Counted from the stretch's first letter, positions 44,565 through 54,762 are shown. The stretch is DNA of 64,000 nt from Pedosphaera sp. (GCA_028293325.1 JAQGPA010000074.1:1-64000), one strand, 5' to 3'. Translations and numbers: made by a program. Notes: generated by a model not told the origin, from the sequence alone.

Positions 44565-45353
44565 ATGGGCGTCATGAACGCCACATCTGCCATCACCCTG
44601 CCCTTTTGGATGATTCTGGCGTTGTTCGGCACGGGATTGGTCGCGGGGTTTGTGGATGCCATCGCGGGCGGGGGCGGATTGATCACACTGCCGGTGATGT
44701 TGAGCGTGGGGTTGCCGGCGCAATTGGCACTGGGGACGAACAAACTTCAGGCCACCTTCGGCTCGGGGAGTGCCACGTGGCATTACGCGAAGTGCGGCGT
44801 GGTGTCGCTGCCGGAATGCAGGCGCGGGGTGCTGTTCACTTTTCTAGGCGCCGCGGCCGGGACCTGGCTGGTGCAACAACAGGACCCCGCCTTCCTCAAG
44901 CATTTCATCCCGATCATTCTGCTGGCTGTCGTGGGCTATGTATTGTGGCGACCGGAACTCGGCGCGGCGGACATTCATCCACGGATGTCGCCGGGGACAT
45001 TCTACGCGGTGTTGGGATTGGGGCTGGGATTCTATGATGGATTTCTGGGGCCGGGCACGGGAAGTTTTTGGACGATGGCGTTCATGCTGGGCTTGGGCTT
45101 CAACCTGACCAAGGCGACGGGTTTTACCAAGGTGATGAACTTCACCAGCAATGTGGTTTCGTTCGTGTTCTTCGCGGTGGCCGGGAATGTGCATTATGCG
45201 GCAGGGCTGAGCATGGGGGCGGGACAATTGATTGGCGCGAAGGTGGGATCCGGAATGGTGGTGACGCGCGGGACGAAATTCGTGCGGCCGGTGTTTATCA
45301 CCATGGTGCTGGCGGTGACGCTAAAACTGCTTTACGACGCCTTTCAAAAGTAG
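44565..45353 (+). CDS. TSUP-family (TauE/SafE, YfcA-like) permease
   Basis: About 262-residue membrane protein with eight helices. Family patterns: GFVDAIAGGGGLITLPVML with LALGTNKLQATFGS in the first half and GFYDGFLGPGTGSFW with KATGFTKVMNFTSN in the second, the internal repeat of sulfite/organosulfonate exporters. The frame is open from a TTG at 44535, but the ATG at 44565 (MGVMNATSAIT) is the better start. Substrate unknown: YfcA-type members are implicated in sulfite or sulfonate export. The BNR-repeat gene follows after 13 bases. Confidence 0.9.
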   Translation: MGVMNATSAITLPFWMILALFGTGLVAGFVDAIAGGGGLITLPVMLSVGLPAQLALGTNKLQATFGSGSATWHYAKCGVVSLPECRRGVLFTFLGAAAGTWLVQQQDPAFLKHFIPIILLAVVGYVLWRPELGAADIHPRMSPGTFYAVLGLGLGFYDGFLGPGTGSFWTMAFMLGLGFNLTKATGFTKVMNFTSNVVSFVFFAVAGNVHYAAGLSMGAGQLIGAKVGSGMVVTRGTKFVRPVFITMVLAVTLKLLYDAFQK

Positions 45354-45366
45354 CTTAATTTGGTGC

Positions 45367-46443
45367 ATGAAAAAGACCTTACTCATCGCCGGGACAAAGA
45401 AGGGATTGTTTCTGTTTACCAGCACGGACCGCAAACAATGGGAATTGCACGGACCATTTCAGCCGGGCCGGGAAATTAATCACGCCGTGTACGACGCGCG
45501 GAACAGCCGGCTTTACGCCACGGCGAATGACGCGTGGTTTGGCTCGGAAATAGCATCCTCGCCCGACCTCGGCAAAACCTGGGAGATGGCGAAGCTAGGG
45601 CCGGCGTTTCCGGAAAACTCGGGGTTGAAGCTGGAGCGCATCTGGCACATTGAACCAGGCCGGGCGGAAGAACCGAACGTGCTTTATGCGGGAGTGGCGC
45701 CCGCGGCGTTGTTTCGTAGCGAGGACGGCGGCCAGACGTGGCGTGAGATGACGGAGTTGACCGCGCATCCATCACGCCCGAAATGGCATCCGGGCGCGGG
45801 CGGTTTGTGCCTGCATTCCATCACGCTGGATCAGACAAATACGCAGCGCATGTATGTGGGCATTTCGGCGGTGGGTGTGTTTCGCACGGACGACGGCGGC
45901 AAGACCTGGAATCCGCGGAACAAAGGGACGCGCGCGGAATTTATGCCGGACAAATACCCGGAGTTCGGCCAATGCGTGCACAAACTTTTGCTGGCAGATG
46001 GCAAGTCTTCGCTGTTGTTCCAGCAAAATCATTGCGGCGTTTATCGCAGCGCGGATGCCGGGGAGACGTGGCAGGAAATTACGGCGGGGTTGCCGTCGGA
46101 CTTCGGTTTTCCGCTGGCGATCCATCCACGGCAGCCGGAGACGATTTATGTCATTCCCCTGAAAGGGGCGGAGTTTCGTTGCCCGCCGGCGAACCAGTTG
46201 CAGGTGTTTCGGAGTCGCGATGGGGGCAAGTCATGGGCGGCGCTAAGTAAGGGATTGCCGCAGACGAATGCGTTCATGTCGATTTACCGCGAGGGGATGG
46301 CCGTGGACCAGGCGGATCCGGCGGGGATTTATTTCGGGACGAATACGGGAAAGATATTTGCGTCCAGCGACGAAGGGGATTCGTGGCAAGTGCTGGCGGA
46401 TAATTTGCCGCCGGTTTACTCGGTGGAAACGGCAACTTTGTAA
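45367..46443 (+). CDS. BNR/Asp-box beta-propeller protein
   Basis: 358-residue protein with six Asp-box repeats (SPDLGKTW, SEDGGQTW, TDDGGKTW, SADAGETW, SRDGGKSW, SSDEGDSW), the hallmark of sialidase-like propellers. There is no signal peptide (it starts MKKTLLIAGTKKGLFLF), so it is probably cytoplasmic, and the sialidase FRIP motif is not visible, so glycosidase activity cannot be claimed. Often annotated as exo-alpha-sialidase or WD40/YVTN/BNR-like. It lies 13 bases after the permease gene and is followed by a tRNA gene. Confidence 0.85.
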   Translation: MKKTLLIAGTKKGLFLFTSTDRKQWELHGPFQPGREINHAVYDARNSRLYATANDAWFGSEIASSPDLGKTWEMAKLGPAFPENSGLKLERIWHIEPGRAEEPNVLYAGVAPAALFRSEDGGQTWREMTELTAHPSRPKWHPGAGGLCLHSITLDQTNTQRMYVGISAVGVFRTDDGGKTWNPRNKGTRAEFMPDKYPEFGQCVHKLLLADGKSSLLFQQNHCGVYRSADAGETWQEITAGLPSDFGFPLAIHPRQPETIYVIPLKGAEFRCPPANQLQVFRSRDGGKSWAALSKGLPQTNAFMSIYREGMAVDQADPAGIYFGTNTGKIFASSDEGDSWQVLADNLPPVYSVETATL

Positions 46444-46504
46444 CGAATCGTCCAAACCACCGCCCATGGCAATGAGGCGGCATTTACCGGGCAAAAATTT
46501 TCCT

Positions 46505-46533
46505 TTGCGCTGGAGGCGCGGGAAAGCTATTTT
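46505..46533 (+). promoter_or_regulatory. Possible promoter of the tRNA-Gln gene
   Basis: TTGCGC at 46505-46510 and TATTTT at 46528-46533 are 17 bases apart, which would start transcription about 4-6 bases before the mature tRNA. Only 3 and 4 of 6 consensus positions match, so it is a guess by position. Confidence 0.3.
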
Positions 46534-46543
46534 CATTCCGGTT

Positions 46544-46617
46544 TGTCCGATGGTGTAATGGTAGCACAAGGCCCTTTGGAGGCTTTTGTCATGGTTCGAA
46601 TCCATGTCGGACAGCCA
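46544..46617 (+). tRNA. tRNA-Gln (anticodon UUG)
   Basis: 74 bases fold as a cloverleaf: acceptor TGTCCGA/TCGGACA, D-arm with GTG...CAC and GG, anticodon stem AGGCC/GGCTT around CTTTGGA with anticodon TTG at 46576-46578, T-arm CATGG TTCGAAT CCATG, discriminator G and an encoded CCA end. The anticodon stem includes one G-U pair. Reads CAA (and CAG by wobble) glutamine codons. Confidence 0.95.
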
Positions 46618-46794
46618 CTTTCCCGTTGGCGATTTCCCTGCACAGGCCCCACAGCGCAAGACAAAGTTGCTGATTGACCATGCCAACGGCGCTGTTTTCA
46701 GCTCACACCAACCGACTCCATGAGGAAGACTGCACCCCTGAAAAAGTTTCTGGTCATTGCGGCACTCAATCAAGCTGACCAGCAACTGAAGATT

Positions 46795-49700
46795 TTATTC
46801 CTCGGAGAAGAGGTATTCGAGGTCGGTCTTTGACAAGCTGCGCGCGAAGCCTTCTTCGCCGAGAACGTCGGCGATGGTTTGGGCCTTGCTCTGTTGGAGC
46901 TCCCAAATCTTTTCCTCGACGGTGCCGGGCGCAATGAGCCGATAGGCATTGACCGTATTGACCTGGCCGATGCGGTGCGAACGGTCGATGGCTTGCGCCT
47001 CGACGGCGGGATTCCACCACGGATCATAGAGCACGACGTAACTCGCGTTGGTCAGGTTCAATCCAGTGCCGGCCGCGCGCAGACTCAGCAAAAAGACCGC
47101 AGCATTGGGATCGCTTTGGAATGCATTCACCACTTCCTGCCGCTGCTTGGTCTGGCCGGTGAGCAAATGAGTTCTGATCTGGCGCTGCTGGCATTCCTGT
47201 TCGAGGAGCTTGAGCACCTGCACGAACTGGCTGAACACCAGAACCTTTTGGCCCTCGGACAAAAGCGGCTCGAGCAATTCAAACAAGGTCTCGGTCTTGC
47301 CGGATACCGCGTCATTGCCGACGAGTTGCGGATGGCAGCAAATCTGGCGCAAGCGCGTCAGCGCGGCGAGCACGTGAATCTTGCTTTGGTTAAGGCCTTT
47401 TTCCGCCACTGTCTGGAAAACCTGTTCACGGCTGCGGCGCAATTCGGCCAGATAGAGTTTGCGCTGGTCATCGCCGAGTTGGCAATCCCGGCGCTCCTCA
47501 ATGCGGTCCGGCAGATCCTTGGCGACCCGCTGCTTGAGCCGGCGCAGCATCAACGGACGCAACTTGGCCGAGAGCCGGCGGCGGGCAATGCGCTGGGCGC
47601 TCTCCGCATCTTCGCCGCGCGGTTCGTAGGTCTGGGTAAAATGCTCCTGATTGCCGAGATACCCGGGTTGGATAAAATCAACAATGCTCCACAAATCAAG
47701 CAGCCGGTTTTCCAGCGGCGTCCCCGTCAGCGCCAGCAGATGGTCGGCGCGCAATTGTTTGACCGATTGCGTCACCTGCGCGGTGGGATTCTTAATGAAT
47801 TGGGCTTCGTCCAAAATCACCGCATGAAAGGCAAATTTCTGCAACGCCTCAAGGTCGCGCCGCAGCAATGCATAATTGGTGACGATCAAATCGTGTTGCG
47901 GAATCTGTTTGCGCAGGTTGTGCCGGGCCGCGCCGCTTTCCAGGACGAGCACCTTCAAATGCGGCGTAAACCGGTTTGCCTCGCGTCGCCAATTATGGAG
48001 GACGGAAGCAGGACAAATGACCAGCGAGGGCTTTGGATTCTTGACATTGCGTTCCTGTAGCCACGCCAGCCAGGCCAGCGTTTGCAGGGTTTTGCCCAAC
48101 CCCATGTCGTCGGCCAAAATCCCTCCCAGCTTGAGCTGGGCGAGATGGCACAAAAAGTCGAACCCTTCCTTTTGGTAGGGGCGCATTTCCGCCTTCACGG
48201 AATCGGGAAGTTCGGTGGCGGGCGTGCCCTTGAACTCTTTCAAGCGTTCGCGCAAAGCCTGCGCCTGCGGGCTGTCGCCAAAGCGCTGCAAACCCTCTTC
48301 ATTCAAATGCGCGGCTTGTTCGATGCCAATGCGGTGCGGCACAGGAATCAATCCGTCCACACCCAGATCAGCCATGGCTTCATGTGCAGTTTGAACGGCG
48401 CCCGAATCCAACTCCACCCAGCCTGAATCCGGCAACTTGACGAAACGCCCCGTGGCCGTCTGCAATCGCTGCAAATCAGCCTGGGTCAGTTTGAGCCCTT
48501 CCTGTTCCCATTCAGCGGAAACCGAAAGCCAGTCGATGCCGCTGCCCTTCACAACGACGCGCGGGCGCAGTTGTCGCGGGGCGAGAAACAGTCGATGAAA
48601 GGCAGGATTTCCCAAATATTCAGCGCCATCCGGCCGGTTTGCCCAGGCGGCGGCGAGTGTGCTTAAGAAACTCTCGTTGGCATCCCCCACCCACAAGCCA
48701 GGCTCGGGCGTGAACCAATCCAATTGGCGCAACCAATGGGTCACCGGCTCCAGGCGGGGATCATCGAGAATTTCCGGCTTTTCGGTCTGCGGCTTGCGCG
48801 GCTCGTTGGGCTGCCATTCATGCCCATTCCAAAGCCAGACACTCTGGTCGCGTTCACTGCGGGCCAGGAGCCGCAAGCGCACGACCTCGTCCATCAATTC
48901 AAAGATGAACTGGGGCACGGCGAGATGCGCCACGCACAATTGCTCCCAGTCCACGCCAAGCACGGACTTGGTCTTGCGCAATTGCTTCAGCAAACGGTGC
49001 GTGAGCTTGCGCACCGGCATGGCGGGCTTCCTCGCCCAATGCTCCAGCAAGGCCGACGGCGGCGCGTTGCGCAGGAGATAGAAAGTATTGCCAACAAGCA
49101 CCAGAGGCGGCCGACTGGAAAAGAATTGGACGTTGCCCAGCGGCTGAACTTCGCCCGTGGACAAGGTCAGTCGGTGAGTGAAAGAAAGCTCGGTACCGCC
49201 ATTTTCCAAGTCGGGTGTTAATTCCGCCACCTGGCCTTGGAACTTCAATGCGCCCGGGCCGGTGGCCCATTCGAGACGTGAACCCTGCCCCCAACGCGCC
49301 AGCCATTGCAGCAACTCCAACTCGGATAAAATCAGCAGTTCCTCGTCATCAGTGCGGCCCGCATGCGTTTCCGTCAGCCATTGAATGAATTCCCAATCGG
49401 CGGGCTGAAACAGTTCCTGTTCATGCGCCGCGCGCGTGGTCAATTCAAGAATTTCGTGCAGTGTCTTATGCTTCTCGCCAGTGCGCGAGCGAAACAAATG
49501 GAATTGCACGCCGAGGCGATGCAGCGCCGGTTGGTCGGCATCCGGTTGCGTGCGGCAAATCACCCGCAAGGCCGCACGCGGCGAATCCAGGTGGCCAAGA
49601 GTCGGCGGAAAAAGCCAATGCTCCAGTTGTTGTACGAGCTTTTGTTCCTGCTCTGCCTCTTCCACTTCCGCGAAATGGTCGAGGTTGGCGTAGGTCATTA

Positions 49701-50061
49701 GTTCGGTCGGCAGCGGACGATGGGCGCGCAAAAACAGAAAGGCGAGCTGCTCCAACCGGGCCTTGCCTTGCACCGACATCAAACGGGGCCACCAATCCTC
49801 GCCGGCAAAATCCTTGCGGGAGAGCGACAGTTGTTCGAAATAATCCTCCAGGGAAAGCCAGGCGCGCTGGGAATCGGCACAGTTTGAAAATTGCGTCAGG
49901 ATTTCCGTGCGGTGCGCGACAGCGGCCCTGGAGTCAGCCAGTTCTCGACGCAAATCCGCAAGCGCACCGTAGGTCTTGGAAAGGACCGTATGATGCGCGT
50001 CATACTTAGTTGTCGTGGGAGAACGCAAGGCGTTCCCGCTTCTGACCGAAACTTTTGCCAT
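46795..50061 (-). CDS. SNF2-family DNA helicase/translocase
   Basis: About 1088-residue SWI2/SNF2 ATPase. The C-terminal half has all helicase motifs: Walker A in ADDMGLGKTLQTLAWLAW, VICPASVLHNW, DEAQ in VILDEAQFIKN, LALTGTPLENRLLDLWS, VFSQFVQVLKLLEQ, LSLRAAGTGLNLTNASYVVL and DPWWNPAVEAQAIDRSHRIGQ. The N-terminal ~600 residues have no clear SWIM zinc finger and are unrecognised, beyond being helical and acidic. The start is unclear: the frame is open to 50121 through a TTG and ATGs at 50094 and 50061, and a GAACGC AAG GCGTTC palindrome lies at 50021-50035. No defence genes are adjacent, so a general DNA or transcription role is likelier. Confidence 0.9.
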   Translation of the reverse strand: MAKVSVRSGNALRSPTTTKYDAHHTVLSKTYGALADLRRELADSRAAVAHRTEILTQFSNCADSQRAWLSLEDYFEQLSLSRKDFAGEDWWPRLMSVQGKARLEQLAFLFLRAHRPLPTELMTYANLDHFAEVEEAEQEQKLVQQLEHWLFPPTLGHLDSPRAALRVICRTQPDADQPALHRLGVQFHLFRSRTGEKHKTLHEILELTTRAAHEQELFQPADWEFIQWLTETHAGRTDDEELLILSELELLQWLARWGQGSRLEWATGPGALKFQGQVAELTPDLENGGTELSFTHRLTLSTGEVQPLGNVQFFSSRPPLVLVGNTFYLLRNAPPSALLEHWARKPAMPVRKLTHRLLKQLRKTKSVLGVDWEQLCVAHLAVPQFIFELMDEVVRLRLLARSERDQSVWLWNGHEWQPNEPRKPQTEKPEILDDPRLEPVTHWLRQLDWFTPEPGLWVGDANESFLSTLAAAWANRPDGAEYLGNPAFHRLFLAPRQLRPRVVVKGSGIDWLSVSAEWEQEGLKLTQADLQRLQTATGRFVKLPDSGWVELDSGAVQTAHEAMADLGVDGLIPVPHRIGIEQAAHLNEEGLQRFGDSPQAQALRERLKEFKGTPATELPDSVKAEMRPYQKEGFDFLCHLAQLKLGGILADDMGLGKTLQTLAWLAWLQERNVKNPKPSLVICPASVLHNWRREANRFTPHLKVLVLESGAARHNLRKQIPQHDLIVTNYALLRRDLEALQKFAFHAVILDEAQFIKNPTAQVTQSVKQLRADHLLALTGTPLENRLLDLWSIVDFIQPGYLGNQEHFTQTYEPRGEDAESAQRIARRRLSAKLRPLMLRRLKQRVAKDLPDRIEERRDCQLGDDQRKLYLAELRRSREQVFQTVAEKGLNQSKIHVLAALTRLRQICCHPQLVGNDAVSGKTETLFELLEPLLSEGQKVLVFSQFVQVLKLLEQECQQRQIRTHLLTGQTKQRQEVVNAFQSDPNAAVFLLSLRAAGTGLNLTNASYVVLYDPWWNPAVEAQAIDRSHRIGQVNTVNAYRLIAPGTVEEKIWELQQSKAQTIADVLGEEGFARSLSKTDLEYLFSEE

Positions 50062-50158
50062 CTGATTAGTTGCCTGTGGGCAACGGTCTATCATAACCGC
50101 ATAAATGCCCTCAATGGTCAATCAGAAAGCGAGGAAATGTGGCAATGCAGAAGACTTT

Positions 50159-51199
50159 TCAGGGCTTTTCCGGAGAATCCGGACCCGCAGCAAGGCCCAG
50201 CTTTTTCTCCAGTTCCCGGACGCGCCGCAACAGCTCCGGCAATTTTTGCAGGGCCAGTAATTGCCGCTTGGTTTGGCGGTCGGGCAGGGCCGGTGAGCCA
50301 AAGACCTTTTCGCCGTCCTGAATGTTGTGCATCACGCCGGATTGGGCGGCGACTGTAACGCGGTTGCCCAATCTCAAATGACCCGCCACTCCCGACTGTC
50401 CGCCTAAGATTACGTAATTGCCCAACCGGGTGCTGCCGGCAATGCCAACTTGCGACACAAGAAGGCTGTGCTCGCCAATCGTCACGTTATGCGCCACTTG
50501 GACCAGATTGTCGATTTTTGTCCCCTTGCCAATGGTGGTCGGTCCCAGAGCGCCGCGATCCACGGCAACATTGGCGCCAATTTCAACATCATCACCGACA
50601 ATGACATTGCCAATCTGCGGAACCTTGCGATGCAATCCTTCGTCAAAAACATAGCCAAAACCATCCGAGCCAATGACTGTCCCTGAATGAATGCGCACCC
50701 GGCGGCCAATCTGGCTGCCGGGATAAAGGGTAACATTCGGAAAAATATTAGTGTCGTCCCCCAACTCAGCTCCCGCGCCCAGGTAATCACCGCCCTGCAA
50801 CACAACGCGCGCACCAATCCGCACCTGCTCGCCAATAATACAATGCGGCCCAATATGGGCGGTGGGATCAATTTTAGCCGACTTGGCCACCACCGCGGTC
50901 GGGTGAACGCCGGGCGCAAATGTCGGCTCTGGAAAGAACAGCGGCAGGACCTTGGCAAAAGCCACGCGGGCATTGGGAACGCGAATCAACACCTTGCTGG
51001 CAGAAGTGAAATTACCGGCCACCAGAATCGCGGAAGCGGCACTCGACTCGGCACGAGCGAAATACGTTTCGTTTTCCGCGAAGGTAAGGTCACCCGGTTG
51101 GGCGCGGTCAGCGGGCGCAAAGCCGCTCAGCAGCAGCGAACCATCTCCGAGCACTTCGCCCGAAAGCTGTTTGGCAATATCAGCGGCAGTAAGCGGCAT
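50159..51199 (-). CDS. lpxD: UDP-3-O-acylglucosamine N-acyltransferase
   Basis: 346-residue acyltransferase of lipid A synthesis. N-terminal uridine-binding domain ([32 protein letters not shown]), then a left-handed beta-helix of hexapeptide repeats from ~110 to 310 ([53 protein letters not shown]) with the catalytic His in [13 protein letters not shown]. Ends with a coiled-coil helix ([14 protein letters not shown]). Not linked to lpxK, so lipid A genes are scattered in this genome. Confidence 0.95.
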   Translation of the reverse strand: MPLTAADIAKQLSGEVLGDGSLLLSGFAPADRAQPGDLTFAENETYFARAESSAASAILVAGNFTSASKVLIRVPNARVAFAKVLPLFFPEPTFAPGVHPTAVVAKSAKIDPTAHIGPHCIIGEQVRIGARVVLQGGDYLGAGAELGDDTNIFPNVTLYPGSQIGRRVRIHSGTVIGSDGFGYVFDEGLHRKVPQIGNVIVGDDVEIGANVAVDRGALGPTTIGKGTKIDNLVQVAHNVTIGEHSLLVSQVGIAGSTRLGNYVILGGQSGVAGHLRLGNRVTVAAQSGVMHNIQDGEKVFGSPALPDRQTKRQLLALQKLPELLRRVRELEKKLGLAAGPDSPEKP

Positions 51200-51336
51200 A
51201 ATCTAAATATAGGCTTTGGCGGCCAGCGGCCCGTTTGACATCGAGCACCCTCGGGTCGTTGCAAGTCATCCGTTGACTTGAAATCGCAGGCCACTATAAA
51301 GTCGCTGTCGTCTAATTCAACACCTACTTTAATTCT

Positions 51337-52500
51337 ATGGCCAGCACGTTACGCGTCGGAATGATCGGTTATCGCTTCATGGGCAAGGCCCATTCCAATG
51401 CCTGGCGTCAGGCGCCCCATTTCTTTCCCCTCCAAGCCGGAGTGGAAATGCACACTATTTGCGGTCGTGATCCCGCCGGTGTGGAAGCCGCCCGCGCCCA
51501 ATTCGGGTGGGAGCATGCCTCCACGAATTGGCGTGAAGTCATCAGTTCCCCTCACATCGACATCATTGATATCAACACGCCCAATGATTCGCATGCGGAA
51601 ATTGCCATCGCCGCCGCGCAAGCCGGCAAGCATGTCCTGTGCGAAAAACCGCTCGCCCTTACCGTGAAGCAGTGCGAACAAATGGTTGCCGCGGCAAAAA
51701 AGGCCGGGGTGGTCAACATGGTCTGCCATAATTACCGCCGCATTCCCGCCATCGCCCAAGCCAAAAAGATGATTGAGGAAGGGTCCATTGGTCAGGTGTT
51801 TCACTTTCATGCCCGCTATGCGCAGGACTGGATTGTGGACCCCCAATTCCCGCTCGTATGGCGTTTGCAGAAGGGTGTCAGCGGTTCCGGCGCCCACGGG
51901 GATATCAACGCCCACATCATCGACCTGGGGCGACACCTCGTGGGCGAGTTTGCGGAAGTCTCGGGTCTGATGCACACCTTCATCAAACAGCGTCCGCTCG
52001 TGGATGCCCGCGGCAAAGGCCAGGGCCTGACCGCCAAGTCGAACCAAAAAATGGGCAAAGTGACCGTGGATGATGCCGCCATGTTCATGGGTCGCTTTAA
52101 AAATGGCGCCTTGGCAAATCTGGAAGCCACCCGCTTTGCGCTCGGGCGCAAGAACCACATCGAAATCGAAATCAACGGTTCCCAAGGCTCGCTTCACTTT
52201 GATTTCGAAGACATGAACCGGCTCAAGTTTTTCGATAATACCAATCCCGGCGACCGGCAGGGTTTTCGGGATATCTTGGTCACCCAACCCAACGGCATTC
52301 ACCCTTACGTGGGCCAATGGTGGCCGCCCGGCCATATCATTGGGTACGAGCATACCTTCGTGCATACCGTTGCCGATTTCGTGAACGCCTGTGTCAGCGG
52401 CAAATCCATTCATCCCACTTTTGAGGACGGCCTCAAAAACCAGCGCGTGATGGCCGCCGTGCAGCAATCGGCCCAGACCCGCCGCTGGGTGAAGGTATAG
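51337..52500 (+). CDS. Gfo/Idh/MocA-family oxidoreductase
   Basis: 387-residue NAD(P)-dependent dehydrogenase. Rossmann start LRVGMIGYRFMGKAHSNAWR, CEKPLALTVKQCEQMVAAA (the EKP motif), and GAHGDINAHIIDLGRHLVGE, the DxxxH-like active-site motif of the family. The C-terminal part has the beta-sheet dimer domain (FKNGALANLEATRFALG). Substrate unknown: sugar, inositol or sugar-phosphate oxidation are typical. It stands alone between lpxD (divergent) and a TMTC-like gene. Confidence 0.92.
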   Translation: MASTLRVGMIGYRFMGKAHSNAWRQAPHFFPLQAGVEMHTICGRDPAGVEAARAQFGWEHASTNWREVISSPHIDIIDINTPNDSHAEIAIAAAQAGKHVLCEKPLALTVKQCEQMVAAAKKAGVVNMVCHNYRRIPAIAQAKKMIEEGSIGQVFHFHARYAQDWIVDPQFPLVWRLQKGVSGSGAHGDINAHIIDLGRHLVGEFAEVSGLMHTFIKQRPLVDARGKGQGLTAKSNQKMGKVTVDDAAMFMGRFKNGALANLEATRFALGRKNHIEIEINGSQGSLHFDFEDMNRLKFFDNTNPGDRQGFRDILVTQPNGIHPYVGQWWPPGHIIGYEHTFVHTVADFVNACVSGKSIHPTFEDGLKNQRVMAAVQQSAQTRRWVKV

Positions 52501-52578
52501 CGAGTCTCGTTTGATTCCTCCTTCAAGTATTTTCCTTTTGCCAGGGCATGTTTTCTGGCATGGAATTCCATTAACGTG

Positions 52579-54762
52579 ATGGAAAGTTCCAAAGAGAAAA
52601 ACCGCTTTTGGTTGATCTGCCTGGCATTGTTTCTGGGTTCGCTGGCCGTTTATGCCCGGGTCGGCGGATTCGAATTTGTTGACTATGACGACCCCGCGTA
52701 CGTGATTGAGAATCCGCGCGTGGCCGGCGGCTTTACCTTGGACAATATCATCTGGGCCTTCACCACGGGTTATAATTCCAACTGGCATCCCTTGACCTGG
52801 CTCTCCCACATGCTCGATTTCCAGCTCTACGGTCTCTTTGCGGGTGGACACCACTTGACCAACCTGCTCCTGCACATCACCAATGCGCTGCTGCTCTTTG
52901 GCATCTTGCACCGCATGACCGGGGCCATGTGGCGCAGTGGCCTGGTGGCCGCGCTCTTTGCCTGGCATCCTTTGCATGTCGAATCGGTGGCTTGGATTTC
53001 CGAACGCAAGGATGTGTTGAGCACCTTTTTCTGGCTCTTGACCATGGCGGCTTACCTGCGCTACGTGACGAAACCAACACCCCGCCGCTATCTGCTTACC
53101 CTGTTGTTCTTCACCTTGGGCCTGATGTCCAAACCGATGGTGGTGACCCTCCCTTTCGTGCTGCTCTTGCTGGATTTTTGGCCGCTCCAACGCATCGCGG
53201 ACTTTGGCTTGTCGCTCAATGCTGGAAAAAACGCAAAAGCCTCCACCCAACCCCTGCTCCGTCTCATCGTGGAGAAGATTCCGTTTTTTATCCTGACTGT
53301 GGCAGCAAGCGTTGCGACTTTTATTGCGCAGCAGCGCGGCGGGGCAATGGTCGGTTCGCAAACTCTTTCCGAACGAGCTGCCAACGCCTTGATTTCTTAC
53401 ATTCGTTACCTGCGAAAGATGATTTGGCCAACTGACCTCGCTGTCTTTTATCCTCATCTTCAAAATTGGACGGCCTTGGAGGTAACGGGTGCCATCCTGC
53501 TGCTGCTGGGCGTGACCATTGCCGTAATTGGCGGCCGAAGGCGCCAGCCCTGGTTGTTGGTCGGCTGGCTTTGGTTTCTAGGCACACTGGTGCCGGTGAT
53601 TGGTTTGGTACAGGTGGGCATGCAATCCATGGCTGACCGTTATACTTACGTTCCCCTCATTGGTATTTTTATCATGCTGGCTTGGGGCTTGAACGATCTG
53701 ACGCAGCGCTGGCCGCAATACTTCCGCATGGCGCTGAGCGCGGGCACCGCTCTCATTCTCGCGGCCTGCCTCGCCCTCACCTGGTTTCAAGTTGGCCACT
53801 GGCGCAACTCCCTTACTCTCTTCAACCACGCGCTGAAGGTCACCCCCAACAACTTCATTGCCCACCAATGCCTTGGTGTCGCCTTGGGCCGGCTCGATCG
53901 CTATGATGAGGCCGCCGATCATTTCAACGCTGCTTTGCAAATTGAACCCCGCACCTACGCCAGCCTTTTTGGTCTCGGAATAACCCGCGCTGTGCAGGGC
54001 CGCACTCAGGAAGCCGTGGACAATTTCGAGGCAACTTTGCGTGTTCGGCCTGATTTTTATCTGGCGCACCTCAACCTCGCCGAAGCGCTCGCTACTCAAG
54101 GCAAACTGCCGGAAGCCATTAATCATTATAAAGAGTGCCTGCGACTTGATCCCAATTCGGTCGAGGCCCATAGCAGTCTTGCCCTCATCTTGGTCCGTCT
54201 CGGCGCGTTGCCTGAGGCGGTCGATCAATTTAAGGGCGCCTTGCGCTTGGAACCGGGCTTTGCGGAACTCCACGAGCAATTGGGCGAGGCGTTGGCGAAG
54301 CTCGGCAATCGCGACGCTGCCCAGGCCTCCTACCTCGAAGCCCTGCGACTCAACCCTGACCTGGCGAGCGCCCATCTTCAACTCGGTTTACTCCTCGGCG
54401 AGCAAGGCAATTACGCCGATGCCCTCGTTCATTTTTCCAACGCGGTCAAACTCGAACCGACCAATCAGACCGCTTGCATCAACCTAGCCGGCATTCTGGC
54501 CACCAACCCAAAAGCCGAACTCCGCAACGGCCCTGAAGCCGTCCAACTCGCCGAGCGCGCCAATGCCCAGACCGGCAATCACGATCCCTACGTCCTCACC
54601 GCATTGGACGAAGCCTATGCCGAAGTCGGCCGCTTCGATGACGCCATTAGAACTGCTCAGCAAGTCCAGCAACTCGCCGCTTCCAATCAGCAACCCGCCC
54701 TCGTGGAAAAGGCCGCTCACCGCCTGGAGCTGTATCGCTCCGGCAAACCTTTTCACGAGTAA
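52579..54762 (+). CDS. TMTC-like membrane protein with C-terminal TPR repeats
   Basis: 727 residues from ATG 52579 (a GTG at 52576 is also possible). About ten membrane helices up to residue ~440 with the GT-C-type acidic pair in FEFVDYDDPAYV near 37, NWHPLTWLSHMLD, HPLHVESVAWISERKDVLS and LFFTLGLMSKPMVVTLPF, all shared with eukaryotic TMTC O-mannosyltransferases and bacterial TPR proteins like them. The C-terminal ~280 residues hold about seven TPRs (NFIAHQCLGVALGRLDRYDE, EAHSSLALILVRLGALPEAV). A protein glycosylation role is plausible but untested in bacteria. Confidence 0.85.
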   Translation: MESSKEKNRFWLICLALFLGSLAVYARVGGFEFVDYDDPAYVIENPRVAGGFTLDNIIWAFTTGYNSNWHPLTWLSHMLDFQLYGLFAGGHHLTNLLLHITNALLLFGILHRMTGAMWRSGLVAALFAWHPLHVESVAWISERKDVLSTFFWLLTMAAYLRYVTKPTPRRYLLTLLFFTLGLMSKPMVVTLPFVLLLLDFWPLQRIADFGLSLNAGKNAKASTQPLLRLIVEKIPFFILTVAASVATFIAQQRGGAMVGSQTLSERAANALISYIRYLRKMIWPTDLAVFYPHLQNWTALEVTGAILLLLGVTIAVIGGRRRQPWLLVGWLWFLGTLVPVIGLVQVGMQSMADRYTYVPLIGIFIMLAWGLNDLTQRWPQYFRMALSAGTALILAACLALTWFQVGHWRNSLTLFNHALKVTPNNFIAHQCLGVALGRLDRYDEAADHFNAALQIEPRTYASLFGLGITRAVQGRTQEAVDNFEATLRVRPDFYLAHLNLAEALATQGKLPEAINHYKECLRLDPNSVEAHSSLALILVRLGALPEAVDQFKGALRLEPGFAELHEQLGEALAKLGNRDAAQASYLEALRLNPDLASAHLQLGLLLGEQGNYADALVHFSNAVKLEPTNQTACINLAGILATNPKAELRNGPEAVQLAERANAQTGNHDPYVLTALDEAYAEVGRFDDAIRTAQQVQQLAASNQQPALVEKAAHRLELYRSGKPFHE

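Noticed and set aside
43284-44783. 499-codon minus-strand frame
   Set aside because: Antisense to the soluble histidine kinase: composition is Arg/Pro/Gln-rich with no domain.
46795-50061. SNF2 helicase as part of a defence island
   Set aside because: Its neighbours are a tRNA and lpxD. No nuclease, methyltransferase or other defence gene is nearby.
51349-53463. 704-codon minus-strand open frame
   Set aside because: It lies antisense to the well-supported Gfo/Idh/MocA and TMTC-like genes, is rich in Gly/His/Gln typical of shadow frames in GC-rich DNA, and shows no domain.
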